This document shows, in pieces, positions 8,588 to 18,154 of a DNA stretch of 64,000 nucleotides; the first letter of the stretch is position 1, and each line of letters opens with the position of its first letter. The DNA is from Pontibacter populi. Lineage in GTDB: Bacteria; Bacteroidota; Bacteroidia; Cytophagales; Hymenobacteraceae. The stretch lies in contig NZ_JAHWXQ010000009.1 in assembly GCF_019336435.1 (NCBI RefSeq), forward strand, positions 1-64,000, given 5' to 3'. A program made the translations under genes and the position numbers. The notes under the pieces are model-generated. The model saw nothing but the letters and a program-made list of their open reading frames with translations. It searched no databases and was not told where the DNA came from.

Positions 8588-11341
8588 ATGGATAAATATA
8601 CATACATCGCCAACGCGCATGGCGATTATATTGATCAGCTCTATAAAGCTTATCAGCAGGATCCGGAATCTGTTGATGCCGGATGGCGCAAATTTTTTGA
8701 AGGTTTTGAATTTGCCACAGCATATGGCGAAAACGGCCATGAGGCTTCAGTAGGCACAATAACTGCTCCTGCTAAAGGTGCTGCTGCTGGCGTATCTGAT
8801 AAAGAAGTTGCTGTTCGTAACCTGATACATGCTTACCGCACGCGCGGCCACCTGCGTTCTAATACCAACCCGGTTCGTGCACGTAAAGACCGCAAAGCAA
8901 GACTTGATCTTTCTGATTTCGGTTTAACGGATGCTGATCTGGATACTGTTTTCCAGGTAGGTGATGTAATTGGTATTGGTGCAGCTACACTCCGCGATAT
9001 TGAGGCAGCTCTCAAAAAGATTTATGCAGGTCCTATCGGCTTCGAATACATGTACATCCGTGACCCGGAAGTGCTGGAGTGGTTCAAGCAAAAAGTAGAA
9101 CGCGATTCCCTTAATTTTAACCCGGGTATCGAATATAAAAAACGCATTCTTTCCAAACTGAACGAGGCAGTGGTTTTTGAAAACTTCCTGCATACAAAGT
9201 TCTTAGGTCAGAAGCGCTTCTCCCTGGAAGGTGGCGAAACAACTATACCAGCCCTGGATGCCGCTATTGACAAGGCCTCTGAGCTTGGTGTAGAAGAAGT
9301 AGTGATCGGTATGGCGCACCGTGGCCGCCTGAACGTGCTGGCCAACATCATGGGTAAAACCTATGAGCAGATCTTCTCTGAGTTTGAAGGTACGGCTGTT
9401 CCGGATTTAACCATGGGCGATGGTGACGTAAAATACCACATGGGCTTCTCGTCTGAGGTTATAACGCCATCCGGCAATAAAGTTAATCTGAAACTGGCAC
9501 CTAACCCATCGCACTTAGAGGCGGTTAACCCGGTTGTGGAAGGCTTTGTACGCGCCAAGATTGACTGCATGTATGGCAAAGATATAGACAAGGTATTGCC
9601 TATACTGATACACGGTGACGCGGCATTAGCTGGCCAAGGCATTGTGTACGAAGTGACACAAATGGCTAACCTGGAAGGCTACAATACAGGTGGTACCATC
9701 CACTTTGTGATCAACAACCAGGTTGGTTTTACTACCGACTTTGAAGATGCCCGTTCCTCTATCTATAGCACAGATGTTGCCAAGGTAATTGATGCCCCGG
9801 TGCTGCACGTAAACGGTGACGACCCGGAGGCTGTGGTATTTGCGATGCGCCTGGCAATGGAATATCGTCAGCGTTACAATAACGATATCTTTATTGATAT
9901 GGTGTGCTACCGCCGTCATGGCCACAACGAGTCTGACGAGCCGAAATTTACGCAGCCACAACTATACAACCTGATCTCGAAGCACCCGAACCCACGCGAG
10001 GTTTATAACAAAGACCTGATCACTCGTGGCGAGATTGATGCTGAGTTAGCTGAAAGCATGGACAAGGAGTTCCGCCAGATGCTGCAGGACCGCCTGGACA
10101 TGGTGAAGCAAAAGCCATTACCTTACAACTACCAGCAAATGGAAAAAGAGTGGCAATCGCTGCGCCGCTCTACCCCGGAAGATTTCAACCAGTCTCCTGA
10201 AACCGGCATTTCTCCTGAAGCTGTTGAAACAGTTGGGAAAGCGCTTACAACATTACCGCAAGGTTTTAAACCACTGAAGCAGATCGAGAAGTTGCTGAAA
10301 GAGCGTAGAGAAATGTTCTTCGAAAGTAAGCAACTGAACTGGGCAGCCGGTGAGTTACTGGCGTACGGATCAGTGTTGCTGGATGGTAGAATCGTTCGTT
10401 TCTCAGGGCAGGATGTGCAGCGTGGTACATTCTCGCATCGCCATGCAGTATTGCACGATGCGGTTACCAGCGCGCCTTATAATAGCCTGGACTATATGAA
10501 AGAGGGCCAGGGCTCGTTTGAGATCTACAACTCTCTGCTTTCTGAATACGGTGTGCTTGGTTTTGAATTTGGTTATGCCATGGCGAACCCGAATGCATTG
10601 GTTATCTGGGAAGCGCAGTTCGGTGACTTTGCCAACGGAGCGCAGGTAATGATTGACCAGTTCATCTCTTCTACAGAATCTAAGTGGCAGCGTATGAACG
10701 GTCTGGTAATGTTGTTGCCGCACGGTTACGAAGGCCAGGGACCAGAGCACTCAAATGCCCGCCCTGAACGGTTCCTGCAGTTAGCTGCTGAGAACAACAT
10801 GTTTGTTACTTACATTACAACACCAGCCAACCTGTTCCACTTTATGCGTCGCCAGTTAGCATTGCCATTCCGCAAGCCGGCTATTAACATGTCGCCTAAG
10901 TCGTTGCTTCGTCATCCGGCTGTAGTTTCTCCGGTAGAGGATTTCACATCCGGTAGTTTCAGAGAAGTGATCGGTGATAACTTTGCTACCCCTAAGTCGG
11001 TTAAGAAAGTGTTGCTGTGCTCAGGTAAAGTTTACTTTGATCTACTGGAAGAGCAGCAGAAGAACAAGCGTAAGGATGTGGCGATTATTCGTTTAGAACA
11101 GTTAGCGCCATTCCCGAAAGTGCAGTTGGAAGCAGAGCTTGGCAAGTATAAAAATGCTAAAGTATACTGGGTACAGGAAGAGCCTGAGAACATGGGTGCC
11201 TGGACCTATATCCTGCGCATTATGCGTAACAGCGTGGAAGATGTGATCGCCCGCAAAGCAAGTGCATCGCCGGCAACCGGTTACCTGAAAGTACATGCCA
11301 AAGAGCAACAGGAACTGATCGCAAGAGCGTTCGCTATTTAA
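8588..11341 (+). CDS. sucA: 2-oxoglutarate dehydrogenase E1 component
   Basis: This is the thiamine-diphosphate-dependent E1 of the oxoglutarate dehydrogenase complex in the TCA cycle. The protein has 917 residues, normal for the family, and opens with the conserved N-terminus (YIANAHGDYIDQLYKAY) that docks to E2. GMAHRGRLNVLANIMGK and GDAALAGQGIVYE mark the TPP domain, with INNQVGFTT after it. The C-terminal transketolase-like half contains GHGYEGQGPEHSNARPERFL-type residues. I chose the ATG at 8588 because the in-frame TTG upstream overlaps the promoter. It is the first gene of sucA-odhB-(insert)-lpd. Codon usage looks like that of a highly expressed gene. Confidence 0.96.
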   Translation: MDKYTYIANAHGDYIDQLYKAYQQDPESVDAGWRKFFEGFEFATAYGENGHEASVGTITAPAKGAAAGVSDKEVAVRNLIHAYRTRGHLRSNTNPVRARKDRKARLDLSDFGLTDADLDTVFQVGDVIGIGAATLRDIEAALKKIYAGPIGFEYMYIRDPEVLEWFKQKVERDSLNFNPGIEYKKRILSKLNEAVVFENFLHTKFLGQKRFSLEGGETTIPALDAAIDKASELGVEEVVIGMAHRGRLNVLANIMGKTYEQIFSEFEGTAVPDLTMGDGDVKYHMGFSSEVITPSGNKVNLKLAPNPSHLEAVNPVVEGFVRAKIDCMYGKDIDKVLPILIHGDAALAGQGIVYEVTQMANLEGYNTGGTIHFVINNQVGFTTDFEDARSSIYSTDVAKVIDAPVLHVNGDDPEAVVFAMRLAMEYRQRYNNDIFIDMVCYRRHGHNESDEPKFTQPQLYNLISKHPNPREVYNKDLITRGEIDAELAESMDKEFRQMLQDRLDMVKQKPLPYNYQQMEKEWQSLRRSTPEDFNQSPETGISPEAVETVGKALTTLPQGFKPLKQIEKLLKERREMFFESKQLNWAAGELLAYGSVLLDGRIVRFSGQDVQRGTFSHRHAVLHDAVTSAPYNSLDYMKEGQGSFEIYNSLLSEYGVLGFEFGYAMANPNALVIWEAQFGDFANGAQVMIDQFISSTESKWQRMNGLVMLLPHGYEGQGPEHSNARPERFLQLAAENNMFVTYITTPANLFHFMRRQLALPFRKPAINMSPKSLLRHPAVVSPVEDFTSGSFREVIGDNFATPKSVKKVLLCSGKVYFDLLEEQQKNKRKDVAIIRLEQLAPFPKVQLEAELGKYKNAKVYWVQEEPENMGAWTYILRIMRNSVEDVIARKASASPATGYLKVHAKEQQELIARAFAI

Positions 11342-11352
11342 TGATTAATTAC

Positions 11353-11405
11353 TAATGATGAATGAGTAATGGTTCCGGAAAGAATTCATTATTCATTCGT
11401 CATTA
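11353..11405. repeat. AT-rich imperfect inverted repeat between sucA and odhB
   Basis: Arms 11353-11371 and 11387-11405 match at 17 of 19 positions as an inverted repeat around a 15-base spacer. The following bases continue with TAATTCGTAATTC-like tandem repeats up to the odhB start. It belongs to the same class of simple AT repeats that brackets the S23-type gene at 13079, but encloses no gene. Confidence 0.6.
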
Positions 11406-11454
11406 ATCATTACTAATTCGTAATTCAAAATTCGTAATTCATAATTGATAAAAT

Positions 11455-13041
11455 ATGAGCTTAGAAGTTAAAGTGCCTGTCGTAGGTGAGTCGATCACTG
11501 AGGTAACTATAGCCCAGTGGCTGAAAAAAGACGGTGACCGCGTGGAGATGGATGAGGTAATTGCGGAACTGGAATCTGACAAAGCCACATTCGAACTGCC
11601 AGCCGAAGCCGCAGGCATTTTACGCATTGTAGCACAGGAAGGCGATACTATAAATGTTGGTGCCGTGATCTGTACAATAGACCAGGATGGTGCAGGAGCT
11701 GCTCCATCAGCTCCTGCTGCTAAAACCGAAGCCGCTCCGGCACAAGCCGCAGCGCCTGCTCAGGCTGCAGCTCAGCCAGCCGCCGCAACTGCTACAGTAG
11801 TCGGCGAAACTGTTGAGATGAAAGTGCCAACCGTAGGTGAATCTATTTCAGAAGTAACTATAGCCAGCTGGCTAAAGAAGGATGGAGACTTTGTGCAGAT
11901 GGACGAAGTAATTGCTGAACTGGAATCGGATAAAGCAACTTTTGAGTTGCCAGCCGAAGCTGCCGGTACGTTACAGATTGTGGCACAACAAGGCGACACT
12001 GTAGAGATAGGTGGTTTGCTTTGCAGAATTACACCGGGTGGTGCAGGCTCAGCAGTAGCAAACGCTCAGGCAAACGCCAAGCAGGAAGCTGCAACCCAGC
12101 AGGTAGCTCAGACTGTTTCTGCTTCATCAGGTGCGCAGACATATGCTTCTGGTACACCATCACCGGCTGCAGGCAAAATATTAGCTGAAAGAGGTATAAA
12201 TGCTGCCGATGTGCAGGGTTCTGGCCGTGATGGCCGCATCACAAAAGAAGATGCGCAGAACGCGCAGGCAAGACCTGCCGCACAAGCTGCCGCTGCTCCG
12301 GCCGCCAGGCAAGAGGCTGCTGCCCCTGCTGCAACAGGCGACAGAAACCAGCGACGCGAGAAGATGAGCTCGCTTCGCAAAACTGTTGCCCGTAGACTGG
12401 TAACCGTTAAAAACGAGACGGCTATGCTAACTACCTTCAACGAGGTAGATATGAAGCCAATCATGGATATCAGAGCCAAGTATAAGGACAAGTTTAAGGA
12501 AGTGCACGAAGTTGGTTTAGGCTTTATGTCATTCTTTACCAAAGCGTGTACTGTTGCTCTTAAAGAGTGGCCTGCCGTAAATGCGCAGATCGATGGCAAT
12601 GACATGATCTTCAGCGATTTCGTGGATATCTCTATTGCTGTTTCTTCTCCGAAAGGCCTTGTAGTACCGGTTATACGTAATGCGGAGCAGTTATCTTTAG
12701 ATGGCATCGAAAAAGAAGTTGTACGTTTAGCCAAGAAAGCGCGCGACGGTAAATTGTCTATCGAAGAAATGACTGGCGGCACGTTCACCATCACCAACGG
12801 TGGTGTATTCGGTTCTATGATGTCAACACCGATCATCAACGCGCCGCAGTCGGCTATATTGGGTATGCACAACATCGTGCAGCGTCCGGTTGCCATCAAC
12901 GGACAAGTAGAAATTCGCCCGATGATGTACCTGGCACTTTCTTACGACCACCGTATTATCGACGGCCGCGAGTCAGTAAGCTTCCTGGTACGCGTGAAAG
13001 AGCTGCTGGAAGATCCGATGAGATTGCTGCTTGGAGTATAA
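11455..13041 (+). CDS. odhB: Dihydrolipoyl succinyltransferase (E2 of OGDH)
   Basis: The E2 core moves succinyl groups from E1 to CoA. Two lipoyl domains are present in tandem (residues 1-77 and 119-195). Each has the lipoylation motif ESDKATFE, with target lysines K43 and K160. Ala/Pro/Gln-rich linkers follow each one. A peripheral-subunit-binding domain lies at about 236-272, and the catalytic acetyltransferase domain (about 300-528) ends with the HRIIDG active site, H499 and D503. Many OGDH E2 proteins carry only one lipoyl domain, so the duplication is noteworthy. The sucA-odhB context favours succinyl over acetyl transfer. Confidence 0.93.
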   Translation: MSLEVKVPVVGESITEVTIAQWLKKDGDRVEMDEVIAELESDKATFELPAEAAGILRIVAQEGDTINVGAVICTIDQDGAGAAPSAPAAKTEAAPAQAAAPAQAAAQPAAATATVVGETVEMKVPTVGESISEVTIASWLKKDGDFVQMDEVIAELESDKATFELPAEAAGTLQIVAQQGDTVEIGGLLCRITPGGAGSAVANAQANAKQEAATQQVAQTVSASSGAQTYASGTPSPAAGKILAERGINAADVQGSGRDGRITKEDAQNAQARPAAQAAAAPAARQEAAAPAATGDRNQRREKMSSLRKTVARRLVTVKNETAMLTTFNEVDMKPIMDIRAKYKDKFKEVHEVGLGFMSFFTKACTVALKEWPAVNAQIDGNDMIFSDFVDISIAVSSPKGLVVPVIRNAEQLSLDGIEKEVVRLAKKARDGKLSIEEMTGGTFTITNGGVFGSMMSTPIINAPQSAILGMHNIVQRPVAINGQVEIRPMMYLALSYDHRIIDGRESVSFLVRVKELLEDPMRLLLGV

Positions 13042-13053
13042 ACTCCAATTATG

Positions 13054-13078
13054 AATTAGAAATTAGAAATTAGAAATT
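13054..13078. repeat. Left 25-bp AT repeat bracketing the S23-type gene
   Basis: Three tandem AATTAGA units form a 25-base arm. Its reverse complement matches 13443-13467 at 24 of 25 bases. The next base is the first base of the GTG start codon of the inserted gene. Confidence 0.8.
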
Positions 13079-13444
13079 GTGGGGGAGGAAAAGAAGGAAA
13101 ATGTCCTTTGCGACAAGAGCTATGCTTTTGCCCTTCGTGTAATAAAGCTTTATAAGTTCTTAACAGTAGAACAAAAAGAGTTTGTGCTGGCAAAGCAATT
13201 GCTACGAAGCGGTACTTCCATCGGAGCAAATGTAGAGGAAGCCATCGCTGCAAGTTCTAAAGCTGATTTCGTTCATAAATTAAATATTGCCGCGAAAGAG
13301 GCACGGGAAACATCATACTGGCTGCGCTTACTGAAAGACAGCCAGTACATTCCCGAGAATGCGTTTGATTCCATACATGAGGATTGTATGCAGCTGAGAA
13401 AGATCATCAGCAAGATCCTGATTACCATGAAGTCGAACACATAA
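13079..13444 (+). CDS. Four-helix-bundle protein (23S rRNA intervening-sequence / S23 type)
   Basis: This 121-residue helical protein belongs to the S23 four-helix-bundle family, first known from intervening sequences in 23S rRNA and widespread in Bacteroidota. Typical segments are LAKQLLRSGTSIGANVEEA and KLNIAAKEARETSYWLRLL. Its start is a GTG at 13079. It sits between odhB and lpd, separating two subunits of one enzyme complex. The reading frame fills the space between the AT-rich inverted repeats almost exactly: start flush with the left arm, stop inside the first two bases of the right arm. Biochemical function is unproven; nucleic-acid binding has been proposed for the family. Confidence 0.85.
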   Translation: MGEEKKENVLCDKSYAFALRVIKLYKFLTVEQKEFVLAKQLLRSGTSIGANVEEAIAASSKADFVHKLNIAAKEARETSYWLRLLKDSQYIPENAFDSIHEDCMQLRKIISKILITMKSNT

Positions 13445-13467
13445 TTTCTAATTTTTAATTTCTAATT
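13443..13467. repeat. Right 25-bp AT repeat bracketing the S23-type gene
   Basis: This is the inverted partner of 13054-13078, with a single mismatch. It contains the end of the S23-type stop codon and lies 8 bases before the lpd start codon at 13476. Confidence 0.8.
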
Positions 13468-13475
13468 TGAAAGAA

Positions 13476-14879
13476 ATGAAATACGATGTTACCGTAATCG
13501 GTTCTGGTCCTGGAGGCTACGTGGCAGCAATCCGTTGCGCACAGTTGGGCCTGAAAACCGCGATCATAGAAAAATATAATGTGCTGGGTGGTACCTGCCT
13601 TAATGTAGGCTGTATTCCTTCCAAAGCATTACTTGACTCATCAGAGCACTTTCACAATGCTGCGCATACTTTTAAGGAGCATGGCATTGACCTGGAAAAC
13701 CTGCAGGTGAATATTGAGCAGATGATCACTCGCAAGGCAGGCGTGGTAAAGTCGAACAACGACGGTATTGCCTTCCTGATGAAGAAGCATAAGATCGATA
13801 CGTACTATGGCCTTGGTTCTTTTGTGAACAAGAACATGATCAAAATAGCCGGTACTGATGGCAACGAGCAGCAGATCGAGACAGATAAAACCATTATCGC
13901 GACTGGTTCCAAGCCGGTGGCTTTGCCGTTTTTGCCAATCGACAAAAAACGTATCATCACGTCAACAGAAGCCTTAACGCTTACTGAAGTTCCTAAAAAT
14001 TTGATCGTGATCGGTGGTGGTGTAATTGGTCTGGAGCTTGGTTCGGTTTACGCTCGCCTTGGTACAAAAGTACAGGTAGTTGAGTACGTAAATGCCATTA
14101 TTCCGACGATGGACCGCGCACTAGGCAAAGAACTGCAGCGTGTATTGAAGAAAACGCTTGGTTTCGAGTTTTTCTTCAACCACAAAGTAACCGGCGCTAC
14201 AAACGAAGGTGAAGTAGTAAAAGTAACGGCTGAGAACCCGAAGGGCGAAACTGTTACGTTTGAAGGCGACTATGTGCTGGTATCGGTGGGCCGTAAGCCA
14301 TACACCGAAGGCTTAGGCCTGGAGAATGCTGGTGTGCAGATGGGCGAGCGCGGGATGATTGCTGTGAACGACCACCTGGAGACAAACGTACCGGGCATTT
14401 ACGCCATTGGTGACGTAGTGCGTGGCGCTATGCTGGCACACAAAGCTGAGGAGGAAGGTGTACTGGTTGCTGAGCAGATCGTTGGTCAGAAGCCGCACAT
14501 CAACTATAACCTGATACCGGGTGTAGTTTACACCTGGCCGGAAGTGGCAGGCGTAGGCTACACAGAAGAGCAGCTAAAGGAGCAGGGCCGTGCTTATAAG
14601 TCTGGTTCATTCCCGTTCAAAGCGTCTGGCCGTGCTAAAGCATCTATGGATACCGATGGTTTTGTGAAGGTACTGGCTGATAAGAATACGGATGAGATTC
14701 TGGGCGTGCACATGATCGGCCCACGTGCGGCAGATATGATCGCGGAAGCGGTGGTAGCGATGGAGTTCCGTGCATCGGCAGAAGATATTGCCCGCATGAG
14801 CCATGCGCACCCAACCTATACCGAAGCCATGAAAGAGGCTTGCTTAGCAGCTACAGAAAACCGTGCGTTGCACATTTAA
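13476..14879 (+). CDS. lpd: Dihydrolipoyl dehydrogenase (E3)
   Basis: This FAD- and NAD-dependent E3 reoxidises the dihydrolipoyl arms of OdhB and of other 2-oxoacid dehydrogenases. The FAD motif GSGPGG lies at residues 9-14. The redox disulfide is C41-C46 in GGTCLNVGCIPSK. The NAD motif GGGVIGLELG is mid-protein, and the catalytic pair H445-E450 (HPTYTE) lies near the C-terminus. The ATG at 13476 is used because the upstream TTG at 13467 falls in the AT repeat. The 467-residue length is standard. A strong terminator follows, closing the operon. Confidence 0.95.
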   Translation: MKYDVTVIGSGPGGYVAAIRCAQLGLKTAIIEKYNVLGGTCLNVGCIPSKALLDSSEHFHNAAHTFKEHGIDLENLQVNIEQMITRKAGVVKSNNDGIAFLMKKHKIDTYYGLGSFVNKNMIKIAGTDGNEQQIETDKTIIATGSKPVALPFLPIDKKRIITSTEALTLTEVPKNLIVIGGGVIGLELGSVYARLGTKVQVVEYVNAIIPTMDRALGKELQRVLKKTLGFEFFFNHKVTGATNEGEVVKVTAENPKGETVTFEGDYVLVSVGRKPYTEGLGLENAGVQMGERGMIAVNDHLETNVPGIYAIGDVVRGAMLAHKAEEEGVLVAEQIVGQKPHINYNLIPGVVYTWPEVAGVGYTEEQLKEQGRAYKSGSFPFKASGRAKASMDTDGFVKVLADKNTDEILGVHMIGPRAADMIAEAVVAMEFRASAEDIARMSHAHPTYTEAMKEACLAATENRALHI

Positions 14880-14903
14880 GCTTACGCTAAAACTATAAAC
14901 TAT

Positions 14904-14940
14904 AAAAGCGCCACCCTGCAAAGGATGGCGCTTTTGTTTT
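14904..14940 (+). terminator. Terminator of the sucA-odhB-lpd operon
   Basis: A GC-rich stem (AAAAGCGCCACCCT pairing with AGGATGGCGCTTTT) is followed by TTTTGTTTT. It lies between convergent lpd and the S41 peptidase gene. Confidence 0.85.
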
Positions 14941-14955
14941 ACGGGCAACTATAGT

Positions 14956-15948
14956 TTACTTCTTCGGCTTATCAATGTGCTTGATGGCGGCCCGGATGTA
15001 TAGATAGCCGTTAGTAATGGTGTTATTGGTAAGATCTAACGCTATATCAGGTGTAATGCCGTGGCCATATACTTTGCCTGTTCTATCCACCATAGTTGAT
15101 ACAGTTAGGTTCAGATACGATCCGTCTGATAATTTATAAAGCTCGTTACTGGTTGTCAGGCTTCCGGTATAGGTGCCGATCAGCTTTGTTTTTGGTCTGC
15201 CAATAAATGCACCTGCTATCATTTCTGCTGAACTTGCTGTTTTGTCGCTTACGAGTACACTTACAGGCGCTTTCGTGTTTTTGATGGTATAAGGTGTTGC
15301 CAAAAAGTATTTTCCGCCGGTTACGTCCCGAACCATGCCATTTCGTACTGTATCATAAGTAATAACATTATCAGCAGACTGCCAGCCGATGAATTGTCCT
15401 TCGCCCAGGATGGGAGCCAGCCCGGCCAGCAACGGGTGCATGTTACCACCATCGTTCAGGCGCAAATCAATTATCCAGCCCTTCGGGTTTTGCGCGTCTA
15501 GTTGCCGGATAATAGTTTGCAGAGAATCCGCATAAGCCAACTGCTCATCCTTCTCAAACATATAGAATGGAGGCACAAGTATAAAAGCATACTTTTTGTC
15601 GATCATGTGGCCCGATGGCATCGGCAGCTTCCTACCCAGTGATTTATAACCGACATTATGGGCATCAAATACTTCTTTAGGAAAAAATCTGCTATGGCGA
15701 TCTCCTAACTCTTCTAAAGCATTATTTAAAGCGGGATATGTCTCTCTTATAGTTTTGGCATCCCTGGCGGCTTCCAGTGTTGTGGTATACAGTTTCTCCC
15801 AGTCTACCTTTTGCTTGTTAAGGGAATGGTTTTTCATAATATCCAGCGCCTGAATGACATAGGTCTTTACAGAATCGGGTGTGGTCTGGGCGAAAGAAAG
15901 CGGTGCTGTAGCGAACAGGAAAGCGATAACGGAGAGTAACTTTTTCAT
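14956..15948 (-). CDS. S41 family (C-terminal-processing-like) peptidase
   Basis: This is a secreted or periplasmic serine protease. The ATG at 15948 is chosen over an upstream in-frame start at 16032 because it gives a clear signal peptide (MKKLLSVIAFLFATAPLSFA). The S41 core is recognisable: WIIDLRLNDGGNMHPLLAG, then the nucleophile region VSDKTASSAEMIA with the conserved Ser, and GTYTGSLTT. No PDZ domain is evident between the helical N-terminal part and the core, so this is a short variant of 330 residues. The substrate is unknown. The gene stands alone. Confidence 0.85.
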   Translation of the reverse strand: MKKLLSVIAFLFATAPLSFAQTTPDSVKTYVIQALDIMKNHSLNKQKVDWEKLYTTTLEAARDAKTIRETYPALNNALEELGDRHSRFFPKEVFDAHNVGYKSLGRKLPMPSGHMIDKKYAFILVPPFYMFEKDEQLAYADSLQTIIRQLDAQNPKGWIIDLRLNDGGNMHPLLAGLAPILGEGQFIGWQSADNVITYDTVRNGMVRDVTGGKYFLATPYTIKNTKAPVSVLVSDKTASSAEMIAGAFIGRPKTKLIGTYTGSLTTSNELYKLSDGSYLNLTVSTMVDRTGKVYGHGITPDIALDLTNNTITNGYLYIRAAIKHIDKPKK

Positions 15949-16168
15949 GAGGTATGTTTGTGTCAGTTTGTTTCGGTTAACTGATGCAAACATAAAAGAC
16001 ACGCAGCAACTGTAACAACTATAATACATCAACCTCCTGTTTTAATTGACGAACGCCTCTAACTATAGATTTATAGTTTGCTACCCCTGCAGGGCCTGTT
16101 GGTAAATGTTTTTAAGGAGTTGGTGTATTGCTGTAGGTTTATTCTGATCAATTCTTCTATTTTTAGGG

Positions 16169-17266
16169 ATGCATAAAAACAAGATCATCCTGTTTCATTT
16201 CCTTTTCTGGTTTATCAACTTCTTTAAGGATGTGGTCTATGGTTTCCAGTACTATTATTTTTATGAAAGCCAGTACACGCTGGAGTCGCTTTACAAAACC
16301 ACGGCGATAGATCTTGTGCGGACGCTGCTTACTGTAGCGCTGTTTTATGCCAATGCCAGTTTCCTGGTGCCGCGCTTATTTGGCAAAGGGAAGTATGTGC
16401 TTTATGCGGGTAGCGTACTGCTACTGGTGGGCGTTTTTACGCCGGTGCATTACCTGCTCGAAACGATTCTGCTCAAGTATTTCAGCTGGTCTACCTACGG
16501 GCGCGAAATCACGATGATCTGGATTTACCAGAGTGTGCTGCGTGCAAGTCTGATGTACATTTTGCTGGGAATTGCTTACGGCTACGTGGTCAATTACTTT
16601 AAAACACAGCAGGAAAAGAAGGCACTGGAGCAGGCCAAGCTTACCACCGAACTCGCTTTCCTGCGCTCGCAGATCAACCCGCACTTTTTGTTCAACACGA
16701 TCAACGACATCTATTCTTTAACTTATCAGAAATCAGACCTGGCGCCGGATGCCTTGCTAAAGCTTTCGGGATTGCTGCGCTATATGCTGCGCGAGAGCGA
16801 GCAACAGCAGGTGCTGCTTACCAAGGAAGCTGATTATATAAAGGATGTGGTCGAGCTTCAGAAAATCGGCCTGAAGGGAAACGCTTTTATTCATTTCTCG
16901 ACGGAAGGGACTATAGAAGGCAAACAGATCGCTCCACTCATGCTTATTTCTTTTGTCGAGAATGCCTTTAAGCACGGGGTTTGTACAGATCCTGAGAACC
17001 CGGTAACTATAGCATTGCGCGTAGCAGGAGATACCCTATATTTCACTGTTTTCAACCTCAAAAACAAAGACCAGAAAGACAGGACCGGCGGCATTGGCCT
17101 GACCAACGTGCGGCGCAGGCTGGAATTACTTTACCCCGGAAAGCATACACTGGAGATAACAGAAGATGAGCACACTTTTTTGGTGGAACTGTCGCTGCAG
17201 CTGCATAAAACTATAGTTCGTACCGAAGCCGAGCTAACTATACCTGTACTTTCCGAAGCATATTAA
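16169..17266 (+). CDS. LytS/YehU-type sensor histidine kinase
   Basis: This membrane kinase has about four hydrophobic helices in residues 5-145, then a short coiled coil (about 146-165). The His_kinase phospho-acceptor domain follows, with H172 in SQINPHFLFNTIND. The C-terminal ATPase has an N-box (SFVENAFKHGV) and a glycine-rich GGIGLTNVRRRLELLYPG. No sensory PAS or periplasmic domain is visible, so the signal is probably sensed in the membrane. The LytTR regulator starts 15 bases after the stop and is the likely partner. Confidence 0.92.
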   Translation: MHKNKIILFHFLFWFINFFKDVVYGFQYYYFYESQYTLESLYKTTAIDLVRTLLTVALFYANASFLVPRLFGKGKYVLYAGSVLLLVGVFTPVHYLLETILLKYFSWSTYGREITMIWIYQSVLRASLMYILLGIAYGYVVNYFKTQQEKKALEQAKLTTELAFLRSQINPHFLFNTINDIYSLTYQKSDLAPDALLKLSGLLRYMLRESEQQQVLLTKEADYIKDVVELQKIGLKGNAFIHFSTEGTIEGKQIAPLMLISFVENAFKHGVCTDPENPVTIALRVAGDTLYFTVFNLKNKDQKDRTGGIGLTNVRRRLELLYPGKHTLEITEDEHTFLVELSLQLHKTIVRTEAELTIPVLSEAY

Positions 17267-17281
17267 ACTATAGCATAACAC

Positions 17282-18040
17282 ATGAAAACAATCCGCTGCC
17301 TTGTAGTAGACGACAAGCCCCTGGCCCTCGACATCCTTACAGATTACATTAAAAAAGTAGACTTCCTGGAGTTTGTAGCCAGCACCACCAGCGCCCTCGA
17401 AGCCCTTAAACTGGTAGAAAAGGAACGCATCGACCTGCTCTTCCTGGATATACAGATGCCGGAGCTAACAGGTATACAGGTCATGAAGATACTGGGCGAA
17501 AAGTGCCGGGTGATCCTGACCACTGCTTATACCGAGTACGCACTGGAAGGCTATGAACACAACGTGGTGGACTACCTGCTCAAGCCCATCGCCTTCGACC
17601 GGTTTTACAAAGCAGTCCAGAAAGCAAAACAGGTTTTTGATCTGCAGCAAACTATAGTTGCCCCGACAGTAGTAAGTAGCCCGAAGGAAGAAAAGCCAGC
17701 TGAAATACCTGTAGCCCGCGACATTATTTTTGTGAAGACAGAGTACAAGATCGTAAAGCTGCGGCTGGATGATATCCTGTATGTGGAAGGGCTGCAGAAT
17801 TATGTGTCCATCTATACCAAAACCGAGCGCATTCTGTCGCTGAAGAACATTAAGAAAATGGAGGAGCTGTTGCCGTCAGGCCAGTTTGTGCGGGTTCATA
17901 AATCCTACATTATCTCGCTGGATAAAATAGATTCCATAGAGCGTAACCGCATTTTTATAGGTGAAGCGGTGATTCCTGTGGGGGAGACCTACAAGGATAA
18001 TTTCATGCACCTGATCGCGCAGGCCAATTCCCTCAGTTGA
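17282..18040 (+). CDS. LytTR-family response regulator
   Basis: This protein carries a receiver domain in residues 1-120, with phospho-acceptor D56 in LLFLDIQMP, the acidic pair D10-D11, and a Lys in the LKPI motif. A linker leads to a LytTR DNA-binding domain at about 147-250 (VEGLQNYVSIYT, FVRVHKSYIISLDKI). It pairs with the kinase just upstream. LytTR proteins bind direct repeats upstream of target genes. The adjacent pentapeptide-repeat gene, 114 bases downstream, is a plausible but unproven target. Confidence 0.93.
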   Translation: MKTIRCLVVDDKPLALDILTDYIKKVDFLEFVASTTSALEALKLVEKERIDLLFLDIQMPELTGIQVMKILGEKCRVILTTAYTEYALEGYEHNVVDYLLKPIAFDRFYKAVQKAKQVFDLQQTIVAPTVVSSPKEEKPAEIPVARDIIFVKTEYKIVKLRLDDILYVEGLQNYVSIYTKTERILSLKNIKKMEELLPSGQFVRVHKSYIISLDKIDSIERNRIFIGEAVIPVGETYKDNFMHLIAQANSLS

Positions 18041-18154
18041 TACCTTCTTTAAAGCAGGTAAAGTTTTTTATGCCGGCCAGGCAACCTTTGCTATAGTTAC
18101 TCCATCTATTATTCAGAGTCTAAAGAATAACTCACAAACCTGAATTAAAGAACT

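Noticed and set aside
12108..12899. Long minus-strand frame of 263 codons opposite odhB
   Set aside because: It is antisense to a certain gene and rich in Ala/Ser from reverse reading of GC-rich codons.
13079..13444. Diversity-generating retroelement, because the Avd accessory protein shares the four-helix-bundle fold
   Set aside because: No reverse transcriptase, template repeat or variable repeat is present nearby.
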